Positions 9,967-17,143 of a stretch of 64,000 bases of DNA are shown here, in pieces. This stretch comes from Sediminibacterium magnilacihabitans (GTDB lineage: Bacteria > Bacteroidota > Bacteroidia > Chitinophagales > Chitinophagaceae): the NCBI GenBank assembly GCA_002973575.1, contig PVEQ01000001.1, positions 434,001 to 498,000 on the forward strand, read 5' to 3'. Made by a program: the position numbers and the translations under genes. Position 1 is the stretch's first letter; each line of letters starts with the position of its first letter. Under the pieces are notes generated by a model. That model worked only from the letters and a program-made list of their open reading frames with translations. It made no database searches and was not told where the DNA came from.

Positions 9967-9993
9967 CGAACTTTATCCTCTGAGTTCGGTTTT
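9967..9993 (+). terminator. Rho-independent terminator after traJ
   Basis: CGAACT and AGTTCG form a 6-bp stem with a 10-nt loop, followed by gttttatt. It would end the tra transcript at the edge of the cargo island and lies between the convergent traJ and sigma-factor genes. Confidence 0.6.
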
Positions 9994-9994
9994 A

Positions 9995-10795
9995 TTAATT
10001 GTAATTAATAATTTTCTTTGTTCTTATAAGTTCTGTAAGCTGTTCAATGAAATTTGTTTCGCTTTTGAAGTTGCCATGATTTTGATAAATACCGGTCAAA
10101 GAATTTAATTCTTCCATCTCGTTATTGTAAACTTCAATTTTATCAGCAAAATATAGATTTGCAGGTTTAATTCGCCCACAGGAAATTGCTGAATTAATTC
10201 TTTTGTTGCACCTGCAACTATTATGTGGGTTGTAAATGCCACAATGTGAGTTTAAAAAACCGCCAATTAGTTTTCTTGAAAGTTCAAGCCGTTTTCTAAA
10301 GTTTTCTGGAGTTGTGCCGGTTATTGATGACGCTATATTGCTCTTTATTTTCAAAATACTGCCAAGTATAAATGCAATTCTTAAGTTTCTGTCCAGGCAT
10401 TGCAGCATTGCTAGTGTACAGCCTGTTTTCATCTCTTTTTCTAAAAGATCTTTGTCAGGCAAATCGTAACTTTTTAATTCTTTTGTTGACTCTAAGTCGG
10501 CTGAAAAAATATCAAAAGAAGTAAAAGTTTTTTCAAGAGCAGTTTGCTTCAGGTTTATTAAATAATTCGTCGCTACTCTGTAAGCCCAGGTTGAGAACTT
10601 ACTTCGACCATCGTATTTACTTAGATTTGTTATTATTTTTATTAAAATTTCCTGTGTTGCATCTTCTGCATCCAATCTGTTCCATAAAAACCGAAGCGAT
10701 AGATTAAAAACCAAACCTTGAATAGAGCTTATAAGTTTTTCCAGGCTTTGCTTATTGCCGTCTAAACAAGATTTTATTAGTTCGTTTTCTTCCAT
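9995..10795 (-). CDS. ECF-like sigma-70 factor with Cys/His-rich C-terminal extension
   Basis: 266 residues. Region 2 is clear at about residues 20-80 (LSLRFLWNRLDAEDATQEILIKI, then GRSKFSTWAYRVATNYLIN), giving core-polymerase and -10 recognition. Region 4 (about 125-180) is divergent, but GTTPENFRKRLELSRK has the helix-turn-helix character. After it comes a cysteine/histidine cluster (H184, C185, H191, C194, C196, C206) and a 60-residue tail, longer than usual for an ECF factor; metal or redox sensing by this tail is a possibility only. No anti-sigma gene is adjacent. It is probably co-transcribed with the SRPBCC gene 46 bp upstream. Confidence 0.8.
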   Translation of the reverse strand: MEENELIKSCLDGNKQSLEKLISSIQGLVFNLSLRFLWNRLDAEDATQEILIKIITNLSKYDGRSKFSTWAYRVATNYLINLKQTALEKTFTSFDIFSADLESTKELKSYDLPDKDLLEKEMKTGCTLAMLQCLDRNLRIAFILGSILKIKSNIASSITGTTPENFRKRLELSRKLIGGFLNSHCGIYNPHNSCRCNKRINSAISCGRIKPANLYFADKIEVYNNEMEELNSLTGIYQNHGNFKSETNFIEQLTELIRTKKIINYN

Positions 10796-10841
10796 TTGTA
10801 AATAGTGGCTTGGGTCAAGCCCAAGCCAAATTAAATTTAAA

Positions 10842-11255
10842 TTATTCCGCTAATATAGTTTGAAGTTTGTGCAACTCTTCACTTAACTGTCCCATCTGTG
10901 CGGATAAAGCTCCCTCAATTTGTTCTAAGGGTACAGGGGGAGCTAGTAAAATGAAAGAATAAATTGTATTGCCGTCTGGAGCTGGTACAACTCTTGAATA
11001 GGCTACACTAATGCCTCCGTCAGGCATTTTCAGATGCCAATCAATAGTTCCCATTTCTTTATTTGTTTTTGTCTCCAAGCCAATTAGCAGTTTTCCTAGT
11101 GGCGTTGTCAATAAAGCGGATTTTTCGTCTGCCTTACTAAAGGCTGCAGTCCAGTTAGGCAGATTGCGGGGATTAGCAATATAGCTAAACGCCTTTTCTG
11201 CTGTTGTCTTAATGTTTACGCTTTGAACATCGTGATTTTTTAAATTGCTCATCAT
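10842..11255 (-). CDS. SRPBCC (START-like) family protein
   Basis: A 137-residue cytoplasmic protein. The N-terminal VNIKTTAEKAFSYIANPRNLPNWTAAF matches the first strand and helices of polyketide cyclase/START-like (SRPBCC) folds, which enclose a hydrophobic ligand; the C-terminal helix (residues 112-135) is also as expected. The ligand is unknown. Two consecutive Met codons occur at the start. Upstream lies a 60-bp sequence shared with the NTF2-like gene at 11437, and the sigma-factor gene follows 46 bp downstream, suggesting a two-gene operon that includes its own sigma factor. Confidence 0.8.
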   Translation of the reverse strand: MMSNLKNHDVQSVNIKTTAEKAFSYIANPRNLPNWTAAFSKADEKSALLTTPLGKLLIGLETKTNKEMGTIDWHLKMPDGGISVAYSRVVPAPDGNTIYSFILLAPPVPLEQIEGALSAQMGQLSEELHKLQTILAE

Positions 11256-11264
11256 TATTTTGAA

Positions 11265-11350
11265 AGTTTAAGTAACTTAAGGAAGGTTAGATACAATATA
11301 TTTGACTGATAAAATGGATTACTGTGAATTTTTAGATTTACTTTTTTATA
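11265..11350 (-). promoter_or_regulatory. Shared leader element, copy 1 (upstream of SRPBCC-sigma operon)
   Basis: On the minus strand, TCTAAAAATTCACAGT (complement of 11321-11336) is identical to 11987-12002, and similarity continues toward the gene through GTC, AAT, TTGTA and CTTC blocks in the same order and spacing. It ends close to the start codon at 11255. A common promoter or operator is the simplest reading, and the neighbouring sigma factor is an obvious candidate reader. Confidence 0.55.
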
Positions 11351-11383
11351 AAATTTCGTTCGTCCGTGTTATGCTGAATTAAT

Positions 11384-11423
11384 GAAATAAAGGGATTGTG
11401 ATTTTTGACGACCCCTTTATTTC
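11384..11423 (-). terminator. Inverted repeat, probable terminator of the NTF2-like gene
   Basis: GAAATAAAGGG (11384-11394) and CCCTTTATTTC (11413-11423) are perfect complements with an 18-nt loop. It lies just after the stop of the minus-strand gene at 11437. There is no long T-run beyond the stem itself, so termination strength is uncertain. Confidence 0.5.
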
Positions 11424-11436
11424 GACTTTGAGATAG

Positions 11437-11922
11437 TTATTTACTCATTGAAAATTGTCCGCTGGGGTTGTCTTGTATCATAAGCCAGCTTCCATCTGCC
11501 TGTTGCCGCAGCACTACAACAGACAAGCCACTTTGTTCAATTTTTGTTCCGTCAGGCATTTGTCCTACCATTGTCCAAGGTGCAATATGTGTGGCAATAT
11601 TGCCGGAAATATAAATTTCATGTCCCGTGAATGTGAACTTTGGATTCACTGCAGCAAATTGAGTAAAAGCCATTTTCAAATTGTCTTTACCAGATATTGG
11701 CTTCTGCGGCTCAAACATAACGATAGCGCCATCTTCATAGGTTGCTAAAACTCCAGCAATGTCCTTGTTGTGAAAAGCAGTTACCATTTTTTCAATAGTA
11801 CTGTAAACTTTTTTTTGCTCTGCATTGAAATTTGGCTCCATTTTTTTTGTTGTTTGTGCATTGCCAAACGAAATCATTCCGAAAGTCAATGCGGTTAATA
11901 GATAGATTCTTGTCTTATGCAT
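11437..11922 (-). CDS. Secreted NTF2-like/SnoaL-like protein (DUF4440-type)
   Basis: 161 residues from ATG 11922: signal peptide MHKTRIYLLTALTFGM to GNAQ, then one NTF2-like domain (helix KVYSTIEKMVTAFHNKDIAGVLATY, then strands with GAIVMFEP, HIAPWTMVG, SWLMIQDNP). Such folds bind small hydrophobic ligands or act as nonspecific scaffolds; no catalytic residues can be assigned. The longer frame from 11979 is rejected because the signal peptide begins at 11922 and the shared leader element ends just upstream. It probably belongs to the same regulon as the SRPBCC-sigma operon. Confidence 0.8.
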   Translation of the reverse strand: MHKTRIYLLTALTFGMISFGNAQTTKKMEPNFNAEQKKVYSTIEKMVTAFHNKDIAGVLATYEDGAIVMFEPQKPISGKDNLKMAFTQFAAVNPKFTFTGHEIYISGNIATHIAPWTMVGQMPDGTKIEQSGLSVVVLRQQADGSWLMIQDNPSGQFSMSK

Positions 11923-11929
11923 ATATTTT

Positions 11930-12016
11930 CTTTTTTGTATAACCAATGAAGTTTGGCTACAACTTATTAGACAGGCCAAAAAGGAAACTGTGAATTTTTA
12001 GAGTAATTTTTTTGTA
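11930..12016 (-). promoter_or_regulatory. Shared leader element, copy 2 (upstream of NTF2-like gene)
   Basis: The second copy of the leader described at 11265-11350. The core (complement of 11987-12002) is identical over 16 bases and lies about 65-80 bases before the start codon in both cases. The AT-rich stretch upstream of it is also similar. Confidence 0.55.
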
Positions 12017-12247
12017 GAAAGTCTCGTGAGCTGATTTATAGCGCTCTAGGCATTCGTGAAACCGAAAATTCCGTTGTGTCTGCGCCTGCCAGCTCATTAA
12101 GAAATTGGAAAGAAAAGTGAAGTTTGATTAGCCGCTCAAAGATTAATTGCCCGACCGAACAATGCCCCGATCAGTACTGTCAACAAAAAGCGCTATTCGT
12201 TCAGTTCTACTTTTGTCAATATCCTGCTGCTGCAGCCCTTCTGTCTG

Positions 12248-13129
12248 TCAGTTAAATTCTGCTTTTGCAAAACCTACTGTTTCCCGGAATAATTGAGGAG
12301 AAACGTCAGTATGATTTTTAAATACTCTACTGAAATAGAATTCATCACTATAGCCTAATTGCCATGCTATTTCTTTAACTGGCTTGCTGGTCATATACAA
12401 TTGCCTTTTAGCCTCAATCATTATCCTTTCTGTAATTAAATCAGTAAGGGTTTTATTGAAATGGGCTTTAACTATTTTAGCAAGTGCATTTGAGGAAATG
12501 TTTAAGAGGTTTGCGTAATCGCCAGCAGCATGTTTTGTTTTAAAATTGTTTTCAATTTCTGTTTTTAATTGTGTCAATACATAGGGAATATTGTTTTCAG
12601 TAAATGCCTGGGTAGTTTGCTTTTCTGAAGCTTTAAGCCTGGATAGGATTACCAAAATAATTTTGAGATGAGGAATAAGCAATTCGTAATTAGTATCGTC
12701 CTTGTTGACAGCTTCCGCTTTAATTGATTCAATATTTGTTTCTAAAATCACAGCGTTGTCTTTTGCAATATTTAAAAAAGGCTTTTGATAAATATTGTTA
12801 AAAAGCGTGGTGTCGCAATTGGTTTCTTTAGGGTTTCTGTGAATGCAATAAAAGTCAGAGTGAAATTGCAGACATACTCCCGAAATTTTTTCTGTAACAG
12901 AAAACATAAACGGCTGATACGGGGCAAATGCAAACAGGGTTTTCTCGCTAAAAACATATTCTGAAAAATCAGCTTTTAGTAAACCTTTACCTTTTTTTAC
13001 CCAAATGAGCGAATAAAAATTATTATGCTGCAAATGATCAAAATGGCTATTATCGTCAAACTCAAAAATCTTGAAAGCAAGATTCCCGTTTTGTGAATTG
13101 ATGAGCGTAAAATTTTTATCACCTGTCAT
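12248..13129 (-). CDS. AraC-family transcriptional regulator
   Basis: 293 residues: N-terminal cupin-like ligand domain (about 1-170) and a C-terminal double helix-turn-helix (about 190-285) with the signature PVKEIAWQLGYSDEFYFSRVFK then SPQLFRE. It probably senses a small molecule. It is the last gene of a minus-strand run MBL - DinB - DUF2798 - AraC with gaps or overlaps of 14 bases or fewer, so it likely regulates its own operon. The target is not visible. Confidence 0.88.
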   Translation of the reverse strand: MTGDKNFTLINSQNGNLAFKIFEFDDNSHFDHLQHNNFYSLIWVKKGKGLLKADFSEYVFSEKTLFAFAPYQPFMFSVTEKISGVCLQFHSDFYCIHRNPKETNCDTTLFNNIYQKPFLNIAKDNAVILETNIESIKAEAVNKDDTNYELLIPHLKIILVILSRLKASEKQTTQAFTENNIPYVLTQLKTEIENNFKTKHAAGDYANLLNISSNALAKIVKAHFNKTLTDLITERIMIEAKRQLYMTSKPVKEIAWQLGYSDEFYFSRVFKNHTDVSPQLFRETVGFAKAEFN

Positions 13130-13142
13130 TGTACAAAAATAC

Positions 13143-13349
13143 TTAATTCATTATTTTACGAATAATAGGGGCAACAAATAGAATGGACAGAAAAACCAAA
13201 GTAGCTGCTATTGCCCAACTGCGGAGCCATGCAAACAAAAACTTATTTGTAAAGCCAAGATTAAGTGCCACCAAAATAAATGTGATATAGCTTGTAACAA
13301 CACTGGCTATAGTTGCTACAGTTTTTATTTCTTTCCTGCTATTACTCAT
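13143..13349 (-). CDS. DUF2798-like small membrane protein
   Basis: 68 residues with two transmembrane helices (about 11-31 and 40-62) separated by a short FTNKFLFAWLRSW turn; this matches DUF2798 proteins, which are unassigned in function. The start overlaps the DinB stop (ATGA) and the stop lies 13 bp before the AraC start, so it is coupled to both. Confidence 0.75.
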   Translation of the reverse strand: MSNSRKEIKTVATIASVVTSYITFILVALNLGFTNKFLFAWLRSWAIAATLVFLSILFVAPIIRKIMN

Positions 13350-13807
13350 ACAATTTTACTTGAAAAGAAAACATAGCCTAGATTTGGCAAGGCGGCTACA
13401 CTTCCCTTTATAAGGATTACAATTTGACCCCTGTGATATGATGAATGATTGGTAATATGAAAAACACTGTCAGCTACAATCATCGTTCTTATTGTATTAT
13501 CAATAGGGAAATGGAATTGGATATTTTTCTGAAAAACTTCTTCCTCTGCTTCAGTAAAGAAAGTGTTCCAATTTTCAAAGTTTGTTTGTAATAATGCTTC
13601 GCATTCTGCTAAGGTTCTTTCCTGGAAAAGATTAACTGTTACAGGTTCTCCCTTTAATCTTTGAAGCCAAATTGAATTGACAGACATGATATGAGAATAG
13701 AGAAGCAATGCCCTGTCGTTTAACGGATCTGCTTCTTTGAGTTTTACTAGTAATTCGCTGTTGGCCCAATACTCAAATTCCATTTGTTTTTTTAGTAGCT
13801 CTTTCAT
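13346..13807 (-). CDS. DinB-family four-helix-bundle protein
   Basis: 153 residues from ATG 13807; an in-frame ATG at 13825 overlaps the upstream gene and is less likely. The N-terminal helix KKQMEFEYWANSELLVKL and the His-rich HITNHSSYHRGQI near residue 120 are hallmarks of DinB/YfiT metal-binding bundles, whose three histidines bind a divalent metal. Members include thiol transferases (bacillithiol and mycothiol types); the substrate here is unknown. It sits 4 bp after the MBL hydrolase, suggesting a joint role in detoxification, which is inference. Confidence 0.8.
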   Translation of the reverse strand: MKELLKKQMEFEYWANSELLVKLKEADPLNDRALLLYSHIMSVNSIWLQRLKGEPVTVNLFQERTLAECEALLQTNFENWNTFFTEAEEEVFQKNIQFHFPIDNTIRTMIVADSVFHITNHSSYHRGQIVILIKGSVAALPNLGYVFFSSKIV

Positions 13808-13811
13808 GATG

Positions 13812-14543
13812 TTAGATTTTTGCATTTTCTAAAGCAATGTCAATAGCCTCGTTAATATTTCCTTTCCAAATATTACCATGTCCTGGCAACATTGTTACAT
13901 CACCCAGCTCCCTTAAAAAATCAAGTGACCTCATAGCTTGTTTATAGTTTTTAGTTAGTATGGGATTAACGATTTGAGGAGTGCCCAATGCACCTGTTAA
14001 CAGGTTTCTTGTTACAATTGTGTCGCCGCTAATAAGTACTTTTTCACTTTCAAGAAAAAGCACCACCTCGCCATCAGTGTGGCCAGGCGTATGGAGGATT
14101 CTCGGCCTACCTGGAACATCCAGTTGTTGCCCATCCGTAACAGTTATCACTTTGGTTAAGTGCGGAAGTGAGAATACTCCATTAATTGTGGCTACAGCCA
14201 ACATGTTTGCTGTATAGGGACGCCAGGCATTTGATAATAATCCAAACCAGGGGAGCTGCAATGGCTTACAAGCCATTTTTGCATCTTCCTTATGTACATA
14301 TACTGGAACTCCGGTCTGTTTACGAACTTTCTCAGCAAAACCAATATGGTCCGCATGACTATGAGTTAGTATTATAGCTTCTACATCTTTTAAAGACTTT
14401 CCTAACTGGTCTAATCCTTTTTTAAATACATGATAATGTCCCGGAAAACCGGCATCTACCAAGGTAAGTCTGCCTTCTTCTTCAATTAAATACCAGTTGA
14501 AGGGGCCACTGTCAAAGTGATAAATACCTTTTGCTATTTCCAT
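13812..14543 (-). CDS. MBL-fold metallo-hydrolase
   Basis: 243 residues with the full metallo-beta-lactamase-fold set: HSHADH at 61-66 (H61, H63, D65, H66), HTPGHTDGE around 150, SGDTI near 172 and LPGHG near 220. These bind two metal ions, usually zinc. The family covers glyoxalase II, lactonases and other hydrolases; nothing allows a substrate call. It is the first gene of the four-gene MBL-DinB-DUF2798-AraC operon. Confidence 0.88.
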   Translation of the reverse strand: MEIAKGIYHFDSGPFNWYLIEEEGRLTLVDAGFPGHYHVFKKGLDQLGKSLKDVEAIILTHSHADHIGFAEKVRKQTGVPVYVHKEDAKMACKPLQLPWFGLLSNAWRPYTANMLAVATINGVFSLPHLTKVITVTDGQQLDVPGRPRILHTPGHTDGEVVLFLESEKVLISGDTIVTRNLLTGALGTPQIVNPILTKNYKQAMRSLDFLRELGDVTMLPGHGNIWKGNINEAIDIALENAKI

Positions 14544-14734
14544 TTTTTGCTTTTTGAATTATTTAGCAAAGATGGATTTAGGCTGTCTTAACCAGAATGG
14601 ATAATTTATGCCTTTTTATGGATAATTTTTTTGGGTGATGGGTGGAACTGTTTTTTGTTCATTTGATCTGATCAGTATTTAGTTTTTCAAAATTCAAAAT
14701 ATATCCATCGCAAACAGTTACTGCTTGAATATTT
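14544..14734. other. Non-coding stretch between MBL operon and traJ fragment
   Basis: No gene is seen. It should hold the promoter of the minus-strand MBL operon; CAAAGATG at 14568-14575 is a one-mismatch reverse form of the phylum's TAnnTTTG box. The right part runs into the traJ-like sequence beginning at 14735. Confidence 0.4.
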
Positions 14735-14915
14735 CCAGTTCCCGTAGTGTCGTTAATACTATTTTATCTGTTGCAGGCATGGTAGCCGATTCTTTTGGCA
14801 AATCAAGATAGAACGTGACTGGCGCATGGAGTCAAATGGCGTCAACAGTGGATATTTTAATGATAAAAAAGATACTGGTAGTTATATGAAAGACAAACCG
14901 AGTGGGAAAACTTAA
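14735..14915 (+). pseudogene. traJ: Decayed duplicate of the traJ 3' end
   Basis: It aligns over its whole length with the last 180 bp of traJ (9774-9952). Frame 1 reads SSRSVVNTILSVAGMVADSF and then a stop; a second frame reads MESNGVNSGYFNDKKDTGSY and ends GKT-stop. The intact gene reads SSRSAINTVSTSAGMVADSF and SNGVSGGYFNDRKETGSY. It carries a stop and a frameshift and is diverged by roughly a quarter of its bases, so it is an old or foreign traJ copy. It separates the two cargo blocks. Confidence 0.85.
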
Positions 14916-14998
14916 TTTAAAAATTATGCCCGCATAAACATTTTAGCAGGTTGCATTGTTTGATACCAGTGTGACTGTTATATGGTTTCTTTCCGAAA

Positions 14999-15400
14999 TT
15001 ATTTCTGCCGGTTAACCAAACCAATAAAAAGTCCTGCTACAGAAAACTGCAATAAGTGAAAAGCTGTTTGAATAAACAACCAGTTGGTCATAGAAGTTAC
15101 ATTTATTTTTGCAGCATTGGCAAGTGTTGAAATACTAAACAGAAAGAGTCCAAACAAAAAACTGAAGGATATGGCTTTGCCAATAGAACTCTTTCCCTTT
15201 GTATAGTATGGATAAAACCACGCAATAATTACTCCTTGTATTATCATAGAAAGAAATCCCAAGGGAATTATTGGCTCTTTGCGATTGTAAATAGCCAAAC
15301 TGTCGTAAAGGTCTTTGAAGATGATTAAATGCCAAGCATAGCCCAAGATCATTGTCGGGATGATGTAGGCAAGGGCAGTTAGGATGAATTTTGATTTCAT
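14999..15400 (-). CDS. Four-helix integral membrane protein, unknown
   Basis: 133 residues with four hydrophobic segments (about 5-24, 45-65, 77-97, 108-128) and few charged residues. I do not recognise the family with certainty; it resembles small DUF1761-like membrane proteins. Its start overlaps the TfoX-like stop (ATGA), so it is the last gene of a three-gene minus-strand operon (VOC, TfoX-like, membrane protein). Confidence 0.65.
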   Translation of the reverse strand: MKSKFILTALAYIIPTMILGYAWHLIIFKDLYDSLAIYNRKEPIIPLGFLSMIIQGVIIAWFYPYYTKGKSSIGKAISFSFLFGLFLFSISTLANAAKINVTSMTNWLFIQTAFHLLQFSVAGLFIGLVNRQK

Positions 15401-15747
15401 TGCTTTTTACTTTTTTTCTTTGATGATTTTGCCCTTTTGTTGAAGTCTAAGCAAAGGTTTATCCAATAAGTTAATTCTCTTTTACTTTTCATTCCGCTAT
15501 CGCCAACCATTACGTACCCTTTCATGGGCTTGCCAGTAAAGTCCATAATACGGCAACCTGTTTTTTCAAGTACTGTTTCCTGTAATGCAGGGTCAATACG
15601 GCACATCATTTCATCGCCAATTATGCCAATGCACATTTTGTCATTTATCATAAAAGTTAAACCACCCATCATTGCCTTTTCTTCAACGTCTGAAATATGC
15701 GCAATGGCTTCCCTGATTCTCTTACCTAAATGTTCACTATACGCCAT
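15397..15747 (-). CDS. TfoX/Sxy N-terminal-domain protein
   Basis: 116 residues: KAMMGGLTFMINDKMCIGI near 24-42 and MDFTGKPMKGYVMV near 68-81 are the TfoX N-terminal domain signature, followed by a very basic Lys/Ser-rich tail (SKKKSKKQ). Only the N-terminal TfoX domain is present, so it is not a full competence regulator; stand-alone domains like this are common and unassigned. It lies 6 bp after the VOC gene and overlaps the membrane-protein gene. Confidence 0.8.
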   Translation of the reverse strand: MAYSEHLGKRIREAIAHISDVEEKAMMGGLTFMINDKMCIGIIGDEMMCRIDPALQETVLEKTGCRIMDFTGKPMKGYVMVGDSGMKSKRELTYWINLCLDFNKRAKSSKKKSKKQ

Positions 15748-15753
15748 AACTTT

Positions 15754-16125
15754 TTATTTCATCGAATGCAAGGCAACCCTGTTTCCTTCTGTGTCTATAA
15801 AATGCGCCATAAAGCCATTTGCACCAATAGATGTTTTGGGTAAAATAATTTTGCCGCCTGCCTCTTCTACTTTTGAAAGAGGGATGCTTAAATCATCACC
15901 ACCGTTCAGATATACAATGGTTCCTTTGTCAGACGGAACAAACCCGTCTCCCTTAGCAATCCCTCCACCAACTCCACCATTTTGCATGTCGGCTGGAAGC
16001 ATCCCATACTGCCCTCCGGGGAATGGCATCTCCATAATTTCAGCGCCAAATAACACCTCATAAAATTTTTTTGCTCTTGCGAAATCAGTTACCGGGATTT
16101 CAAACCAGTTAATTGAATGTTTCAT
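15754..16125 (-). CDS. VOC (glyoxalase/bleomycin-resistance) family protein
   Basis: 123 residues with a single vicinal-oxygen-chelate domain: INWFEIPVTDFARAKKFYEVLFG at the N-terminus and HFIDTEGNRVALHS at the C-terminus. His, Glu and Gln positions suitable for metal binding are present, but the substrate is unknown. It is the first gene of the VOC-TfoX-membrane operon and is divergent from the HxlR regulator, which probably controls it. Confidence 0.85.
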   Translation of the reverse strand: MKHSINWFEIPVTDFARAKKFYEVLFGAEIMEMPFPGGQYGMLPADMQNGGVGGGIAKGDGFVPSDKGTIVYLNGGDDLSIPLSKVEEAGGKIILPKTSIGANGFMAHFIDTEGNRVALHSMK

Positions 16126-16154
16126 CTTTTTGAATTTATTTGTTTAGCGAAGTT

Positions 16155-16204
16155 CAAATATAGACAAAATTGCTTTTAATTTGCAAGTGCTTTTTGTACA
16201 TTTG
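16155..16204. promoter_or_regulatory. Divergent promoter pair between VOC operon and hxlR-type gene
   Basis: CAAATATA (16155-16162) is TATATTTG on the minus strand, a perfect TAnnTTTG box, with a TTG-type upstream element (CAA, 16184-16186) 21 bp away. TACATTTG (16197-16204) is the plus-strand box for the regulator and ends 7 bp before its ATG. An HxlR dimer bound here could control both directions. Confidence 0.55.
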
Positions 16205-16211
16205 CTAATTC

Positions 16212-16625
16212 ATGAAGAAAAAAATAGTATTCCGGTCAGAATGCCCGATTAGTACCGCACTTGATATTTTTGGTGATAAATGGTCTTTACTGATAATCCG
16301 GGATTTAATGTTTAAAGAAAAAAAAACTTATGGCGATTTCCTTGTATCCGATGAAAAGATTGCCACGAACATACTTGCAGACCGATTGGCTTTATTAGAA
16401 TGCGCTGGAGTAATTTCAAAGCACAAGCATCCTGACAGCAAAGCGAAAGGGCTATATAAACTTACCTCTAAGGGGATTGATTTAGTTCCCGTACTGGTTG
16501 AGATTGTACTTTGGTCGGAGAAACATGAAAATGTCCACCCGTATGCTGCCGAATTTGCAAAGACCGTCAATAAAGATAGAGATGGGTTTATTAGACAAGT
16601 CAAGGAAAGTTTGAAAAAGTTGTAG
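16212..16625 (+). CDS. HxlR-family winged-helix regulator
   Basis: 137 residues with the HxlR signature: CPISTALDIFGDKWSLLIIRDLMF (residues 10-33), then YGDFLVSDEKIATNILADRLALLE as the recognition part and a GLYKLTSKGIDLVPVL wing. Cys10 is at the position often used for redox or electrophile sensing in this family. It is divergent from the VOC operon, the usual arrangement for local control. Confidence 0.9.
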   Translation: MKKKIVFRSECPISTALDIFGDKWSLLIIRDLMFKEKKTYGDFLVSDEKIATNILADRLALLECAGVISKHKHPDSKAKGLYKLTSKGIDLVPVLVEIVLWSEKHENVHPYAAEFAKTVNKDRDGFIRQVKESLKKL

Positions 16626-16642
16626 ATTGTTTTTTCTTTTTC

Positions 16643-16945
16643 TTAAATCCAGAGAAGTGTTTTTACATCTTTGCCAATTTCAAGAATTTCCTTTTTTCTT
16701 ATTTCCGCTTTAAGTGGAAGTAAATAAGTATTCATTTTTGTGTCAAACCAAATTGCGGTTTTCCATTCGCTATTTCCAATTTTTGCTATTGCTCTCAGCC
16801 GACCCCAACCTTCTTCTTCAGCTTTAAGAGCATTTCTAATTTCTTTTGACAATTTTTTCGGAAGCGAAACAAAATGCCAGCTGTTAGATCCTGTATATTG
16901 CCAGGGTTTTGTTGTAAACTCGTATTTGATTTTCTTACTTTTCAT
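16643..16945 (-). CDS. DUF1905 protein
   Basis: 100 residues that read as one DUF1905 domain: YEFTTKPWQYTGSNSWHFVSLPKKLSKEIR then GWGRLRAIAKIGNSEWKTAIWFD, which are typical of this small beta-rich family of unknown function (often fused to YdeI/OmpD-associated domains, here alone). It is convergent with the hxlR-type gene, 17 bp away. Confidence 0.8.
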   Translation of the reverse strand: MKSKKIKYEFTTKPWQYTGSNSWHFVSLPKKLSKEIRNALKAEEEGWGRLRAIAKIGNSEWKTAIWFDTKMNTYLLPLKAEIRKKEILEIGKDVKTLLWI

Positions 16946-17143
16946 TCATTGAAACATCGCTTGTTTGGGTACTCCTACCATTGTTGTTACGTCGGGGCTT
17001 TGCTTCCGGTGGCGCAAAGTTAAGTGTCCAGCGGGAACTGAAGCTTGGTTTTGCTGCTGATGCATACAACGTCCAGCCACACTTGCGCAAAACCATGTTG
17101 GGCGAATGCTTTTAAACATAGTTATTGAATGAAATTAAAAAAA
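16946..17143. repeat. Non-coding spacer with weak inverted-repeat structure
   Basis: No gene is seen. The right end (17070-17103) reads CGTCCAGCCACACTTGCGC then AAAACCATGTTGGGC, with GCGCAA partly repeated in inverse at 17012-17017. GTTGGGC at 17097-17103 fits the GTTRRRY core of integron attC sites, but the opposite arm pairs only over short blocks. It is recorded as a weak relative of the clearer structure at 18589-18795. Confidence 0.3.

Noticed and set aside
12004..12247. Remnant gene between the NTF2-like and AraC genes
   Set aside because: All frames are short and broken, and no familiar protein sequence is seen; only a small GAGCTG/CAGCTC inverse pair occurs.
16946..17143. Full attC site
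   Set aside because: One end has a perfect GTTRRRY core, but the opposing arm pairs only over six- and four-base blocks; kept only as a weak repeat.
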